Assembly: GCF_003711265.1 (NCBI RefSeq)
Contig: NZ_CP024634.1
Span: forward strand, 1,426,001 to 1,490,000
DNA: 64,000 nt
Origin: Bathymodiolus thermophilus thioautotrophic gill symbiont
GTDB lineage: Bacteria; Pseudomonadota; Gammaproteobacteria; PS1; Pseudothioglobaceae
Direction: 5' to 3'
Part shown: in pieces, positions 44,943 through 60,000 of the stretch
How positions within the stretch are numbered: the stretch's first letter is position 1
How the letters are laid out: every line of letters starts with the position of its first letter
Position numbers and translations under genes: made by a program
The notes under the pieces: model-generated
What the model saw: only the letters and a program-made list of their open reading frames with translations
Databases searched by the model: none
Told to the model about the DNA's origin: nothing

Positions 44943-45119
44943 ATGACATATAACTTTTTTCATAAAAGAAACACAAACCCCCGTCAAAAACCCACTTTTT
45001 ACCCACTCAGTCGTTTCTTAAGCCCAACCTTAATTCAAAGTCATTCCTTATCACCAAACAACAACACTTCACCTACTAACCACTCACCCACAAACCCAAG
45101 GCTCCCATGGGCTCCGTAG
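44943..45119 (+). CDS. Possible 58-aa upstream ORF overlapping the gene 3 start
   Basis: Counterpart of the ORF at 15327-15449: AAGGA eight bases before ATGACA, internal QKPTF, and the same ending (SPTNPRLPWAP, stop 13 bases inside the toxin gene). It is 18 codons longer in the middle (Ser/Asn/Pro-rich). An ATG at 44868 in the same frame lacks a good ribosome-binding site. Keeping frame, start and overlap despite length change argues weakly for a real leader. Confidence 0.4.
   Translation: MTYNFFHKRNTNPRQKPTFYPLSRFLSPTLIQSHSLSPNNNTSPTNHSPTNPRLPWAP
45098..45101 (+). promoter_or_regulatory. Ribosome-binding site of gene 3 (AAGG)
   Basis: AAGG lies five bases before the ATG at 45107, with an in-frame TAA upstream at 45077. 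The sequence is identical to the gene 2 start from about 45084 on. Confidence 0.6.
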
Positions 45120-48040
45120 TAAACATATTCAGATCCGTTGTCGACAGCATTGTATACTTTGTAACCGGCAGTTATGTTGGAGATGATGGCGATAACACAC
45201 TAACTGCGCTTGGTTTTGCCGTATGGGGGGATGGTGTTTATATGCATGGGGGGAATGACACGGTCTATGCTGCCAGTTTAAAGCTTGATGTTTATGACAC
45301 TTGGGGAGACTTGAGTATTTATGGTGCTGCTGGCCTTATGAATATCAATAAAAGCGATTGGGGCAATATGTCTGTGACGGGTCTTTCTGGAGCAATGACT
45401 TTGCGACATACGGGTCGATCGGGCAATATTAATTTTGATGGTGCAGCGGCAAGTAACGATGTGTATCGTCATGGCAATACAGGTAATATTTCATTTTTAG
45501 GTATTGGTATTTCAAATAGGGTGATCAACGATGTCAAGTATGGCAATATTGATTTCACAGGTGCCGGTATGTCGAATGTGGTGGAACGACGAGGTGGAGA
45601 GCGTGGCACTATTAATTTCAAAGGTGCTGGTGCGTTAAACAAAGTTACCAACACTGCCAACCAAGGCAATATCTATTTCAGTGGCATAGGTGCTTACAAC
45701 AAAGTAGAACGACGAGGCATTTCAGGCAACATTGTTTTCACAGGTGCAGGCTTTTACAACAAAGTGACCAATATCACGCACCAAGGCAACATTAACTTTA
45801 GAGGCATTGGTGGATACAACAAAGTAGAACGACGAGGCGGATACAAAGGCAATGTCTTCTTCAAAGGTGTGGGCATAGGTAATCATGTTATCAATACAGC
45901 CGAATATGGCAACACCGACTTTATTGGCGGTGGCGGTGCCAATGTTGTCAAACATTCTGCCAATGGCAACCTTTCGTTTAAAGGCATTGGCGTTATCAAC
46001 AAAGTTGATCACACAGGGGATTATGGCAATATGACCTTTATAGGCGGTGGCGGTGGTAACTTTATTACCCGTTCTGGTATAAAAGGCAATGGAGATTTAA
46101 CCATCTTAGGTGGTGGCAATATCGTTACTTGGTCAACAGATGGCAAATTAAAAGCAAAACTCGGCGGCTTCCGTTTAAACAAAATAGACAGATACGGTCG
46201 TGGCGATACAAATTTAATACTTATCTCTCTAGGCAATATCGTCAATGTAGATGTTAGCAAAGGTGATTTAAGTTTGACAGGTATTGGCATAGCCAATATT
46301 GTTACCTACAAAGGACACGGCACCTTAAGTGCTGAATTGTTCGGTGGTGCCAATATCATCACCAGAGAGGGCACTGGAGATTCCATACTCCATCTTTTGG
46401 CTGGTGCCAATGTCTTCACTGATTTTTCTACAGGCGACATTAGCGGCTCTTTACTCGGCGGTTTGAATGTGGTTACCAAAGACGGCAATGGCGACATTAA
46501 CATATCTATGTATGGCGGTGGCAATGTCCTCACCCACATCGGCGATGGCGATATTCAAACCAGAATGCTTGGCGGCGCCAATGTTATTACCAAATCAGGT
46601 AATGGCGATATAATAGCCCTGTTGTTCGGTCTTGCCAATGTCGTTACCCACATCGGCAATGGCAATGTTTATTTACTTATGCTAGGCATAGGCAACATTG
46701 CCACCAAAGTCGGTGATGGCGATGTTATTGTCGGTATGTTTGGCACTGGCAATGTCCTCACCCATGTCGGCAACGGCATGACTGCTGCATTAATGATATC
46801 CACAGGCGCTAACTTTTTCACCAAAGTTGGCAACGGTGCTACATTGGCAGTTATGTTTTCATTAGGGGGTAATATTTTTACCCACATTGGCGATGGTCCA
46901 AGTGCTGTATTGATGATAGGGGGACAAGCCAATATCTTTACTAAAATTGGCAACGGCGCCTCAGTCGCAATCATGCTTGCAGGCACTGCCAATGTTTTCA
47001 CCCACATTGGCAACGGCTTTAGTGCCGCTTTAATGATAGGCGGATGTACCAATGTCTTTACCAAAGTTGGCAATGGCACCACCTTAGCAACCATGATTGG
47101 AGGGGGTAATATTTTTACCCATATCGGCAATGGATTCTCAGTTGCATTTGCCGTTGGTGAAGCCAATATTGTTACCAAGATTGGCGCAGGCAATCTAATA
47201 ACAGCCGCCATCGGCCAAGCCAACATTGTGACCCATATTAATTTAGCAGGCAGCAGCGATGGCAACACCGTTAGCCTAGTAATAGGCCAAGCAAACATCG
47301 TTACCCGAATCTCTTCATTGGCAGACTTCAGCGTTACCGTGTCCCCACTTGACGCTATCGTTTCAGACCCCGTTTTAGAAAGACATCGTCTGTTCCCAAG
47401 AGGAGACATCTTCTCTGCCCCACAAAAATTCTTAGAATCAGGCTTTGACGCACTCAAAGCCACTGGCGCTGCATTACTCGGTAGCAACAACGAAGGCAGT
47501 ATGGTCACATTTGCTGTAGGCCGAGCCAATATCATTACCCATGTCGGTAATGGCGCTATGCTAGGTGTTGGCATTGGCGATGCTAATGTCATCAGCAAAG
47601 TCGGTCTCGGTCAAACCATACAAGCTGGCATCGGTCGACTTAATATACTCACCTCAGTTGGCGACAACGACAGTTTGCAAATTGGCATTGGCGAAGGCAA
47701 TTTGATAACCAAAGTCGGCTCTGGCCACAGCGCAATGGTTGCCATCGGCAAAGCCAACATTACCACCAAAGTCGGCGACGGCTTCCATGTCGGGCTTTCC
47801 ATCGGTAAATTCAATGTCAACACCCTTGTTGGCGATGGCATCGCCGTCAACGCTTTGATTGGCAAATACAACCTCAACACCCGCGTCGGACACGGTGTTA
47901 ATGTCGCTGTTATGAAAGGCGATTACAACATCAATGTACGCTATGGCGATGGTATGAATGTCGCCTTAGCCGCAGGCAAAGGCAACATCACTGTCAAAAT
48001 CGGCGACGGCGATTTCTACGGCGCTATGATTGAAATACGC
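45107..48040 (+). other. MARTX N-terminal repeat region (gene 3)
   Basis: Matches 15437-18370 with only scattered single-base changes, mostly silent, including the non-repeat insert. Same expected role in translocation. Confidence 0.9.
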
Positions 48041-51000
48041 ACCAACAAACAAAGCGTTACCGCCAAAATGAAAGCCCTAATGCAAGGCATGCTGTCTAAC
48101 TTAAAAGAAACCGCCAAAAGTGTCTTAGTCAGCCAAACCATCGGCACAGTCATCAACGGCGATGAAGCAGACACAACCAAACTCCGTGGCACCAGCCACT
48201 CCACCCCCAAAACAAAAACCGAATACACCCAAAATGTAAACTCTGCCAATAAAGACATTGACCAATCACAATACCAAGACACAGACGCCAACGAAGATTC
48301 AGATATAGACACCCAATCAAGCAAAGACAAGCAAACCGTCAACACTTTAAAATCCGATACACGAGTCAACGAAGAAGACGCCAATCATGACGCACAAACA
48401 GTAACAGCCTTTTTAAACAATAACAACAATAGTTTAATACCAACTCAAACTCAAACTCAAACTCAAAGCCAAAGACAAGGACAAGGTCAAAACCAAAGTC
48501 AAACACATTCCACCGGACTCGACGAACTAAACCAAAGTGGACAAAGCGATTACCACAACAGTTATACACAATTCGGCAACACCGACAAAATAACAAACGG
48601 TGCTAATCAAGACATTGAAAACAGCAAAGGTGGCATTGACAAAAGCAAAAGCAAAACACAACAAGAGCTCAACAATGTCAAACAACGCAACCAAAAGAAT
48701 CAATTACACCAACAAAAGGAACAACAAGGCGCCAGTCAACGCTTGGGCGATGCCCATCTAAAAAATCAAGAAATCGGCAGCAAAGCCATCAAGCAAAAAG
48801 GACCTGCCTTAGTTGCCATGAAAGTCTATCCAACAAGCCAACACCCAGCCACCAAAAGTGTTTTTGAAATAGGCGATAAAGTCATGATTGCCTTAACCAT
48901 GGACAGAGCCATGAAATACCAAGAAGGCAAAGCAAAATACGCTGCCGACTCCAAGGTCATCATCAACGGCTTGGTCTTCTCCCTTTGTGCCAACAAAGGG
49001 TTTGCCGACCCCTCTACCAATCCAGATGAAATCACAGTAAAAAACACACAATTAATCTTTGAACACACCGTCCAAATCAACGATGCCTTTACCCAAGGCA
49101 AAAGTTTTGCCATTCAATCCTTCTCCGATCTCATCATCAGTGGCATCTCTGACAACGACGGCTATCCGCCTACTTTTACCAACATCATTTACCCCATCTC
49201 ACTCAACAACACCATTGCCACTAAATTTGACCAACGCAACTTAAGCGTATCTGGCAATACATTCCAAGGTTATACCATTAGCAAAGAATCAAGCGATGCC
49301 TCTTGGAATACCGATGCCTTTTCTCAAGAAAGTTTTGTCGGCGATGGCTATGCTATTTTTACCCTAAACGCCACCTCTGCCAGAAAAGGCTTGATGCTCG
49401 GCCTGTCCACCGACAACCCAGATGGCAGTTACAAAACCATTGAACACGCCGTTTTTATTCACAACAACAAAATAAAAGATGTCCGCAACAACAACACCAA
49501 ATACACCGATTTAAATTATCGCTACCAAGCAGGCGACCAAATTAAGATTGAACGCCACGGCACCACCATTCGCTATTACCACCTCGACCACAACGGCAAC
49601 ACCCTCCGCATACTCGCCACCCAAACCGGCATATCCGCCACCTCAGCACTACACATTGACACCTCCATCAAAGACAAAAACCTTACCCTTACCAATGTAA
49701 AGCTAGTCAAGGGACTAAGCAACATAAGCCCATACACCATAGATGTACACGCACCAAAACCCATTGCCGATGCTTGGCACATAAAAGGTGAAACCAGCCA
49801 CACAAACAACACAAGTAACACAGACAACACAAACAACATCCTAACCATTGGCGACAAAATCAAAGTAACCCTCACCTTAAATGAAGCCGTTACCTTAGCC
49901 AAAGTTGGCAGCAACAAAATTATGATTGCTGGCAAAGCCTTCTTATTAACCGGTGAAAACAACACCAGCACCAACACCCTAGAATTTGTCTATACCATTC
50001 AAGCAAACGACACAATAGGCACCAAAGACTTTAATATCGATAACCAATACGACATCACCCTAACTGATGTTAAAGACACAGACGGCAACAACATCGACTT
50101 CAGCAGTATTACCAGCCCCATACAATTCTCCAAAACATCACTTGACACCAATTTTGATATCGGCGGTGGCAACAGAATAACCCGCACCAACGACACTTAT
50201 GAAAAAACCTCTGGCGCTGGCTGGAATGCCGATGTTACCTCTGCCAAAGGCTTTGTTAACGACGGCTATGTCATCGCCAAAATTGGCGCCCTTGGCAAAA
50301 GCATGATGCTTGGACTCTCCAGTGACGACACCGACAATTCTTATGGCAGCATAGATTATGCTTTGTATGCAGATGGCGGTATCGGCAGTAAGTTTGTCAT
50401 CTATGAAAATGGCGATCGTAAAAAAGACACCGGTGTTGCTTATGCCATTGGCGACTATATGAAAGTCGTTCGTTCAGGCACCAGCATAAAGTATTACCAC
50501 ATCAAAGCCGCCGACGGCCCCCTTGCCAAAGGCACTTTACTTTACACCTCCAAAAAAACCTCAAATGCCAACACCCAATTGTTCTTAGACAGCGCCTTTC
50601 TCAGCGTAGGTGCCAAATTGTCAGCAATGCAAATATTCAGCAACAATCATCTGCCATTCTCAGTAGATGTCTACGCACCCAAACCCATCAGCACCAACGC
50701 ATGGCAAATAGACACCACAACCGCCGATAACAACGGCGTCTTCACCCTCGGCGATAAAATCAAATTAACCCTCACCATAGACGAAGCCGTAACCTTAGCC
50801 AAGGTTGGCAGCAACAAAATTATGATTGCTGGCAAAGCCTTCTTATTAACCGGTGAAAATGGCACCGTTACCAACACACTGGTATTCACTTACACCGTTC
50901 AAATCAACGACAAAATTGACGCTCAGTACTTTAACATCAGCAACAAAAACGACATTATTCTCAACAATGTCACAGACAGCGACGGCAACAACATTAATTT

Positions 51001-54000
51001 TGACAGCATCACCTACACCACCCCCGTCAAACTGTCTAACACCTCACTTGACAACAACCTAACCATCAGCAGTGATAAACGCATCACCTTAACCAACGGC
51101 GTTTATGAAAAAACCACCAATGCCGGCTGGAACAGCGATGTAACCTCCACCAAAGGCTTTGTTAACGACGGCTATGTCATCGCCAAAATTGGTGCCCTTG
51201 GCAAAAGCATGATGCTTGGACTCTCCAGTGACGACACCGACAATTCTTACGGCAGCATAGATTATGCTTTGTATGCAGATGGCGGTATCGGCAGTAAGTT
51301 TGTCATCTATGAAAATGGCGATCGTAAAAAAGACACCGGTGTTGCTTATGCCATTGGCGACTATATGAAAGTCGTTCGTTCAGGCACCACCATAAGGTAT
51401 TACCACATCAAAGCCGCTGACGGCCTCCTTGCCAAAGGCACTTTACTTTACACTTCCAGCAAAACCTCAAATGCCAACACCCAATTGTTCTTAGACAGTG
51501 CCTTTCACAGCATAGGTGCTAAGTTATCAGAGATGCAAATATTAAGTGGCAACAAACCCACTCTTTCCGTCGATGTTTACGCACCAAAACCCACTACCAA
51601 CGCTTGGCACATAGACTGCGAACCCGCCAACAGCAAAGGCATCTTTACCATTGGCGATACCATCAAAGCAACACTCACTTTAGACAAACGCGTTACCCTT
51701 GCCAATGTCGGTCGCAATAAAATCGTGGTTGCCGGCAAAGAATTCCTTTTAACAGGTACCAACGGCACCGTTACCAATACCTTAGATTTTACCTACACCA
51801 TTCAAGCCAACGACAAACTGATTGCCACCAGTATGCGTTACGATGTTCTTTTAACAGGCGTGGTAGATGACAAAGGCAATTCAGTGGATATGAGCAATGC
51901 CACCAGCCCTGTTGGACTGAGCAACAAATTGATTGACACCGACCTTGTTATTAACACCAAACCTCTTATTGCCAGTTTTCATTCATTTGTTTTGCCTAAC
52001 TTGAGCACCATAACACACACAGATGGCGTGTATGAAAAAATCCTTGCAAGCAATTGGAACACCAATGTCACTTCCGCCAAAGGCTTTACCAATGATGGCT
52101 ATGCCATCGCCAAGATTGGCTCCCTTGGCAAACACATGAGAGTAGGGCTCTCAAGTGTCAATACCAACAACAGCACCCATAATATGGATTATGCTTTGTA
52201 TGTGTCCGACAATACCTTTTTAATCTATGAAAAAGGTCATTACAAAAAAGACACACAAGTGAGTTATGCCGTTGGCGACTATATAAAAATCGCCAGATCA
52301 GGCAGCACCATCAAGTACTACCACATTAAGGCAGCTGACGGCGCACTTGCCAAAGGCACCTTACTCTACACTTCAAACAACACCTCAAATGCCAACACCC
52401 AATTGTTTTTAGACAGTTCTCTTTATGGTGCAGGTGCCAAATTATCAAACATGCAAATATTTAGTGGCAGTCATGTGGCATTTTCAGTGGATGTTTACGC
52501 CCCCAAACCCACCAAGGACGCTTGGCACATCAGTGGTACTGTTAACGACCAAGGTGCTTTTGCCCTTGGCAATGAAATTAAAATAACCCTAAACATCGAT
52601 GAAGCCGTTACCTTAGCCAAAGTTGGCAGTAACAAAATCATTATTGCTGGCAAAGAATTCCTCTTAACCGGCACCAATGGCACCGTTACCAAAACCTTAG
52701 AGTTTGCTTACACCGTTCAACTTAACGACAAAATCAACAGCGCCTTTTTAATTGACAACAAAGACGACATTGTCTTAACCGACATCAAAGACACAGACGG
52801 CAACAGCATCGACTTTGGCAACCTCTCTAACGGCATAGACATCACCCCCAACAGCCAAAACCTTGCCCTTAACAACAAAGGACTGGCAACAATCACCACC
52901 AACATCACCCGCTGGTATGCCAACAACACCAACAGCAACATTCAACGCATGACCGATGGCAACACCCGTGCAAACGGTGCACTAGATTATGCCACACATC
53001 CAAAAAATGCCGATGGCAAACACATCTTATTTGATTTTAAAGGGGTTAATTACAACAACGGCAGTTTTAAGTTGTATAACCGCAAAATCCTAACCAGTAG
53101 AATCAACGGCTCAGTCGTTGAGTTCCTCAAAGACGGCGTCGTGGTTTCCATCCGCACCATCAACGATGCTGGCAATGTTATTGAAATCACCCCCAGCAGT
53201 GACATTGTCTTTGATCAAGTCAAACTCACCTTTAGTGGCGATTTACAAAACTTCCGTGAAGTTGAAATCTTTGGCAAAAACGCCAGCCTATCAATAGACG
53301 CTGGCGCCCCAGAGCCCCTAAAACATAACGCTTGGCGTATCAATAGAGACATTGCCGATAGCGGTGGCGCCTTTACCGTTGGCAATGAAATCAAAGTAAC
53401 CTTACGCTTAGACGAAGCCGTTACCCTCGCCAAAGTTGACAGCAACAAAATCACCATCGCCAACAAAGACTTCTTCTTAACAGGCACCAACGGTGATACC
53501 ACCAAGACCCTAACATTCACTTACACCGTACAAGCCAATGACAACATCAACGCCGAAGATTTTAACATCAACAGTAAAAAAGACATTGTCCTAAATGACA
53601 TCAAAGACACCGACGGTAACAACATCAACTTCAGCAGTATTACCGGCGCCGTCTCACTCGCCAATGCATCCCTTAACACCGACTTTGTCATTGGCGGTAA
53701 TAATAGAATAACCCACATCAACGGCGTTTACAAAAAAACCGCCAACGCCAACTGGAATGCCGATGTCGCCTCCACCAAAGGTTTTGTTAACGACGGCTAT
53801 GTCATCGCCAAAATTGGCGCATCCAACAAAAAAGTAATGCTCGGCCTATCAAGCAACAACAGCAACAATTCTTACGACAGCCTAGATTACGCCCTATACG
53901 CCGACCCCGGCACCAACAAGACACTTATCGTCTATGAATCCAGCGAACGCATATACTGCACAGGCGTAACCTACGCCAAAGGCGACTACATGAAAGTCGT

Positions 54001-57000
54001 TCGCTCAGGCACCAGCATAAAGTATTACCACATCAAAGCCGCCGACGGCCCCCTTGCCAAAGGCACTTTACTTTACACCTCCAAAAAAACCTCAAATGCC
54101 AACACCCAATTGTTCTTAGACAGCGCCTTCCACGATGTCGGCGCCACATTGTCAGAAATGCAAATATTTAGCGGCAACTATTCAGCACTTTCCATCGATG
54201 TACACGCCCCCAAACCCATCACAAACGCCTGGCACACCAACAGCATACCCAACAACAGCGACAACGACAACAACACCAAAAAAAGCAAAAACATAAGCAA
54301 AGGCGTCTTCACCCTCGGCGACCAAATCAAAGTAACCCTAACTCTAGATAAACGCATCACCCTCGCCAATGTCGGCAAGAACAAAGTCATCATTGCCGGC
54401 AAAGAATTCCTCTTAACAGGCGTCAACGGCAAAATCACCAACATCCTAGAGTTCGCTTACACCGTTCAAGTCAACGACAAAATTGATACCGCCTTTCACA
54501 TTAACAACAAAAACAACGACATTGTCCTAATCGACATCAAAGACACAGACGGCAACAACATCAACCTTAACAAGGTTCCCAACAGCATAGACATCATCCC
54601 CAACATACAAAACCTAAGCCTCAGCAAACAAGGATTGGCAACCATCAGCACCAATGTTAGCAGTTGGTACACCGATGACGCCGCCACCAACATTCAACGC
54701 ATGACCGATGGCAACACCAGTGCAAGCGGTGCCCTAGATTATGCCACACACCCCATGTATGCCGACGGCAAACACATTTTGTTTGATTTTGGCGCAGCCA
54801 ACTACAGCAACGGCAGTTTTAAACTCTACAACCGCGAAAGTTTCACCAACAGAATCAACGGCTCAGTCGTTGAATTCCTCAAAGACGGCGTCGTGGTACT
54901 CAGCCGCACCATCAGCAATGCCGGCAACATTGTCACCATCACCCCCGCAACCTATGTTATCTTCGACCAAGTCAAACTCACCTTTAGCGGCGATGCACAA
55001 AACTTCCGTGAAATTGAAATCTTTGGCAAAAACTCAAACCTATCCATCGATTCCGGCGCCCCAGAACCCCTAAAAAACAACGCTTGGCACATCAACAGAG
55101 ATGTTGCCGACAGCAACGGCGAATTCAATGTTGGCGATGAAATCAAAGTAACCCTAACCCTAGACGAAGCCGTTACCCTCGCCAAAGTTGGCAGCAACAA
55201 AATTATTATCGCCAACAAAGCCTTCTTCCTCACAGGCGCCAACGGCACAATCACCGACACATTAGAGTTCACCCACACCGTTACAATCAACGACCAAATC
55301 AACGCCAAAGATTTTGACATCGACAACAAAAACGACATCATTCTCATCAATGTCAAAGACACACACGGCAACAACATCAACTTCAGCAACATCACCCGCT
55401 CCATAGAACTCGCCAACATCCCCCTTGACACCAACTTTAACATTAACAACAGCAACACCAGCACCAACGACAACACCAATAACAATAACAATAGCAACAA
55501 CATAATCCACACCGGCAACCTCTACGAAAAAACCGCCAACACCGGCTGGAACACCAACATCACCTCCGCCAAAGGCTTTACAGACAATGGCAGCGTTATC
55601 GTCAAAATAGGCAGCAACAACAAAGCCCTAATGGTTGGATTGTCTACCAACAACAACAGCGACAGCAACAACAATAATAACGACAACAACAACCCAACAA
55701 CAAGTTTTGCCATCCACATCAACAACACCGGCAACATCAACGCCGTCTACGAAAACAACCAATGCGTCAAAGAATTCCCCACCGACCAATACCTCTACTC
55801 AGCAGGCGATTATCTAAAAATAGAACGAGACAACACAACCATAAACTACTACCTCATCAAAGCCAACGACCAAGCAACCAAAGGCACCTTACTCTACACC
55901 TCAAGCCAAATCTTAAGCGCCAACACCAAACTGTTCTCAAACAGCGCCTTACACGACATCGGCGCCCAAATATCCAACATCCAAATGTTTGACGACAACA
56001 AATCCTCACTCTCAATAAAAGCCAAAATGTCCACCTCAACAACCAACCCTCTAGGCGACAACGACACCTTCGACCAAACCTCTGGCAATTACCAACTTAA
56101 CAACAACTCTAGAACAGGCACCTCCACCAATAACAACAACCCCAACAATCCCAATAACCCCAACAACCCCCAAAACACCCAAGAAGAACAAAACACCCAA
56201 ACAGCACAAAAATGGTTCAAACCCACAATCAATCACCACTTCTTCCAAAACTTACCCTCCTCCCAAAACTTACCCTCCTCCCAAGCACCTCAAATCTTTA
56301 TCATCACCGGCCTATCCAACGCAAATGTTGACCTAGCAATGCAACTCAAAACAAAACACGACATTGTCATCTACTACAACACCACCACCAACCAAATAGA
56401 ATACCTCTACGGCCAAGAAAACGACATCGAAGTAACCCGCATAGAATACCACATCATCGCCAACGGCAAATCCATCAACACCCTAGTTGAAGACACCCTC
56501 AACAACACCTACACCGTCAACACCGACGACGACCCCGACGACGACATCGACACCCAAGCCATCGTCGCCCAACTACAACAAGCCATCACCACCAACAGAG
56601 CCAACACCAGACTCCACGCAAACTGGCTCACCAGACACAGTTTCGCAAAAAGAGGCCTACCCTTCACCCCAACCCCAACAACCCCCAACACCCAACCCAG
56701 CACCCAACCCAATACCCAGCCCAGTACCCAGCCCAACCCCCAATCCACCCAAAAAACATCCAAATACCAAAGCAACATCATCGTCCAAAACAGCAACGAC
56801 CCCACCGTCATCGAAGCAGCCAACGCCTTATTCAACAAACACCCCACCACCAGCATCCTCGTCAAATTCGACCAAAACGGCAACCTCATCACCCTCAAAG
56901 GCGCCCCCTACACCCCCACAGGCGACACCCGCATTAACTTTGTCGACCACGGCACCAACCTAAGCCAAGAAGGCGCACAATCACTCGCAAACAAAGCCCA

Positions 57001-60000
57001 AACACTCCACCAAACCTACAGCAACACCAGCACCAACATCAAACGCATCGCCCTAGTAGGATGCAGCACCGACGGCGCCAACCAAGACCTCACCCGCAAC
57101 TTCGCCAAGACCATTTATAACAACACCCCCGCACTAAAAAGTGCCGAAATAACCGGCAGACATGGAGATATACAAATCAACCCAGACGGCACCAAGACCA
57201 TGGTTGTGGGGGGTGAAAAGATGATTTATCAGTGGAATGCTGATTTGGATATCGTTACCCAGCAAACTGAAGAGTCTAAGCGGGTGGCTGAGGTGTTGAG
57301 TGGGTTGAAACTGGGTGGTGCAGATTCCGAAGGCTCATCTGACACTATTGATATAGATAGCATCCCAGACACATTAACCAATAGAGAAATAGACATAGAA
57401 AATTTTATTGGATCGGGTGTATATAAAACTGCCCACGATTTGAAAAATCAACCTGATTTATTGGTTTTGTTATTGAAACAACAGAGTCCAGCCACCATTA
57501 TTGAAGACGAAATAAAGTTGTTAGCTCAGCTAGATTCTCTTGGTATAAAAACACCTAAGCGTTATAAGCAAATCACATTTGTAAATAGATCTAATACCAA
57601 GGGACGCAGTCCGGTTGTGCAAAATGGTTTGGTTGTGCAAAAAATTAAAGGTGCACATGAGGTAAGGTTGCCTTACAAAGCTAGAATGTTATTAACAAGC
57701 CCATTTTATACAGAAAGGTTTAATAATAGCAACAATCAAACCTTAAAAGATATCAAGCATTTGCAAAAAATATTTGCAGCGAACCCCAATTTATATGTGT
57801 TAGACTTTCAAGGGCTTATTGCTGAAGATGGTCAATTCTACATTATGGATCCACTTGATGTCAGCACCAATAGCAGCGGCAATAATAATCATGTGGATCA
57901 GTTAGATGCTTTACAGGCATTTGAACAATGTGTTTTACAGCGCCACAAACGCTTTACCGACAAAACACTCAATCATATTACCTATGTTGACAAACAACTT
58001 TGGGAGTCACCTGATGATGCACTAAAACAACAAATGCTAAGCGATGCACAGAAAGATAAAAATAAAATCATTGTTACTTATGATGTTGTTACAGGTCAGA
58101 AAAAGATTGTCCATCGCCCAAGGCACAGTCAAAGATTGACTTTTAATACCGTTGAAGTCATTGCCCGTGACACTGAAACCCAAAGTGTTGATTTGAAAAA
58201 AGATTGCCTTAATTTTGCTAAGGAACAAGGCTGGAGACAAAGTAAAAATTCAGCTTTTCGTACAAACACCCTTGAAGGATATGAAGCCTTAAACCTTAAA
58301 AGCAATGGCAAAAATAAACACAACATTATCGTGTCAATTGGCAAAGATGAAATTACCAGGAATGCTGTTGAATCATTGCGTGGAAAACACCCTGAAAATA
58401 GCATTGTTGTGACACTTAACGAACAAGGTGAATTGGTTTTTCCAGACGGCCAGAAATTCATACCTGATTCGAGTGTACGAATCAATATTGTTGGACATCC
58501 AGAAGAATTGGAAAAGGTTGGTGCTGAAAAATTAGCAAATTACACGGATGAAATAGTGCAACGCTACAAGATAGATTCAGTGGATAGCCACGCCTATTTA
58601 AATCGTGCTGCTCTAGTAGGTTGTAACAACGGAGACCTTAGCAAGCGTTATGCCGAACAGCTTTATACACGAGAACACCTAAGAGGCGCCAGTGTTACCG
58701 GCAGATTAAGCGATATGCAAATTAATACAGATGGCTCTAAAACGATGAGTGATGACAACAAAAAAATCATTCATAGTTGGGATTATGGAAATAATAGGGC
58801 TGCCTGGATGACAGAAAGCTCTGCGAATGTTGGTGAAGTTTTAGCAAACTTAAGATTAGGATTGGGTGATACTACGCTGCCTGAAGATATACCCGATTCA
58901 TTGAGTCATAACGATATAGACAAAAAAGCTGACAATGGCTCCATGAAAACTGCTTACACCCTAAAAGACCACCCCAATCTATTGTTCTTGCAATTAAACG
59001 CTGAAAAACCAATGAGAATCAAAAATCTAGAAAATGAAGTTGCCTGGGTTAATAAAATTCGAGAACTTGGCATTAAGACACCAAAATACTATAAAACCAT
59101 TGTTATGACCGATCAGGATCATCAAAAGCACCATGGGATTTTGGTTGAACGCATTCCTGATGCGAGTGTTGTTAGAGCGGATATACTTGATTTAATGCAA
59201 AACGAAGATATAACAAAAAGAACTCTGGATGATATTCGAAGCTTATTGGACAAGTTTGAACAAAATCCAGATCTATATATTGCCGATCTTCAAATGCTAA
59301 TGGGCGAAGATGGTCAGCTTTATGTTTTCGACCCAGGATCCGTTAACTCGCCAATAGATCGGCCTGATACTCGTGTCCATCAAGCCATAAGAAGAGCGAA
59401 TATGAAGGGGCTTAGAGAGTTAAATGAAAAAGCAACAATTTTCCTTAAAAAATTCAATGAAAACAATAAAATGCATGCTGTTTTTGTTGATGAAGAATTG
59501 CTAAAAAAAGATCCAGAACTTAAAGAAAAATTAATAAATAAAGCAAAAAAACAACAAGACCTTGCTATTGTCAGTTACAACCTTGAAAACACACCTGTTA
59601 AACCCACTGTATTGTATCAACCAAACAACCCTCAACCAATTGATAGAATCGAAGTGATGACCGATAAAGACATTCTTCCCCCTAGTCAGTCTGATATGCT
59701 TTCTTTAGTGCAAGATATGCCCAATGTATCTGATGATATGATTTTTCGCTGTAGGCCTGTAGAAAATTTCAGCAATTACCAAACCAATATTATCGTTCAA
59801 AACGGCGATAGCGAAGTCGCAATTAAGGCTGCTCAAGACCTTGCGAATAAACATCCTGATAACAGCATTATTGTTCATTTTGATGCTGACGGCAAACTGG
59901 TTACACCAGCAGAAGAATTTTATACCCCTAAAGGCAATGTACACCTTAGTTTTGTTGATCGTGGTGTTAATTTCACCCAAGAGGGCGCACAAGCCTTAGC

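Larger units (their letters stand above)
45084..57050 (+). repeat. Long direct repeat, copy 2 (pairs with 15414-27355)
   Basis: Second copy of the 12-kb 5' block. Against gene 1 the near-identity goes further, to about 57290 (2510 in gene 1), before the kinase-like payloads diverge. Confidence 0.9.

Noticed and set aside
46669..47598. Long minus-strand ORF (309 codons)
   Set aside because: It is antisense to the MARTX glycine-repeat region. Its periodic Pro/Leu/Val pattern is the mirror of the G-N-rich repeat, with no domain of its own; the gene 2 equivalent is split into several ORFs.
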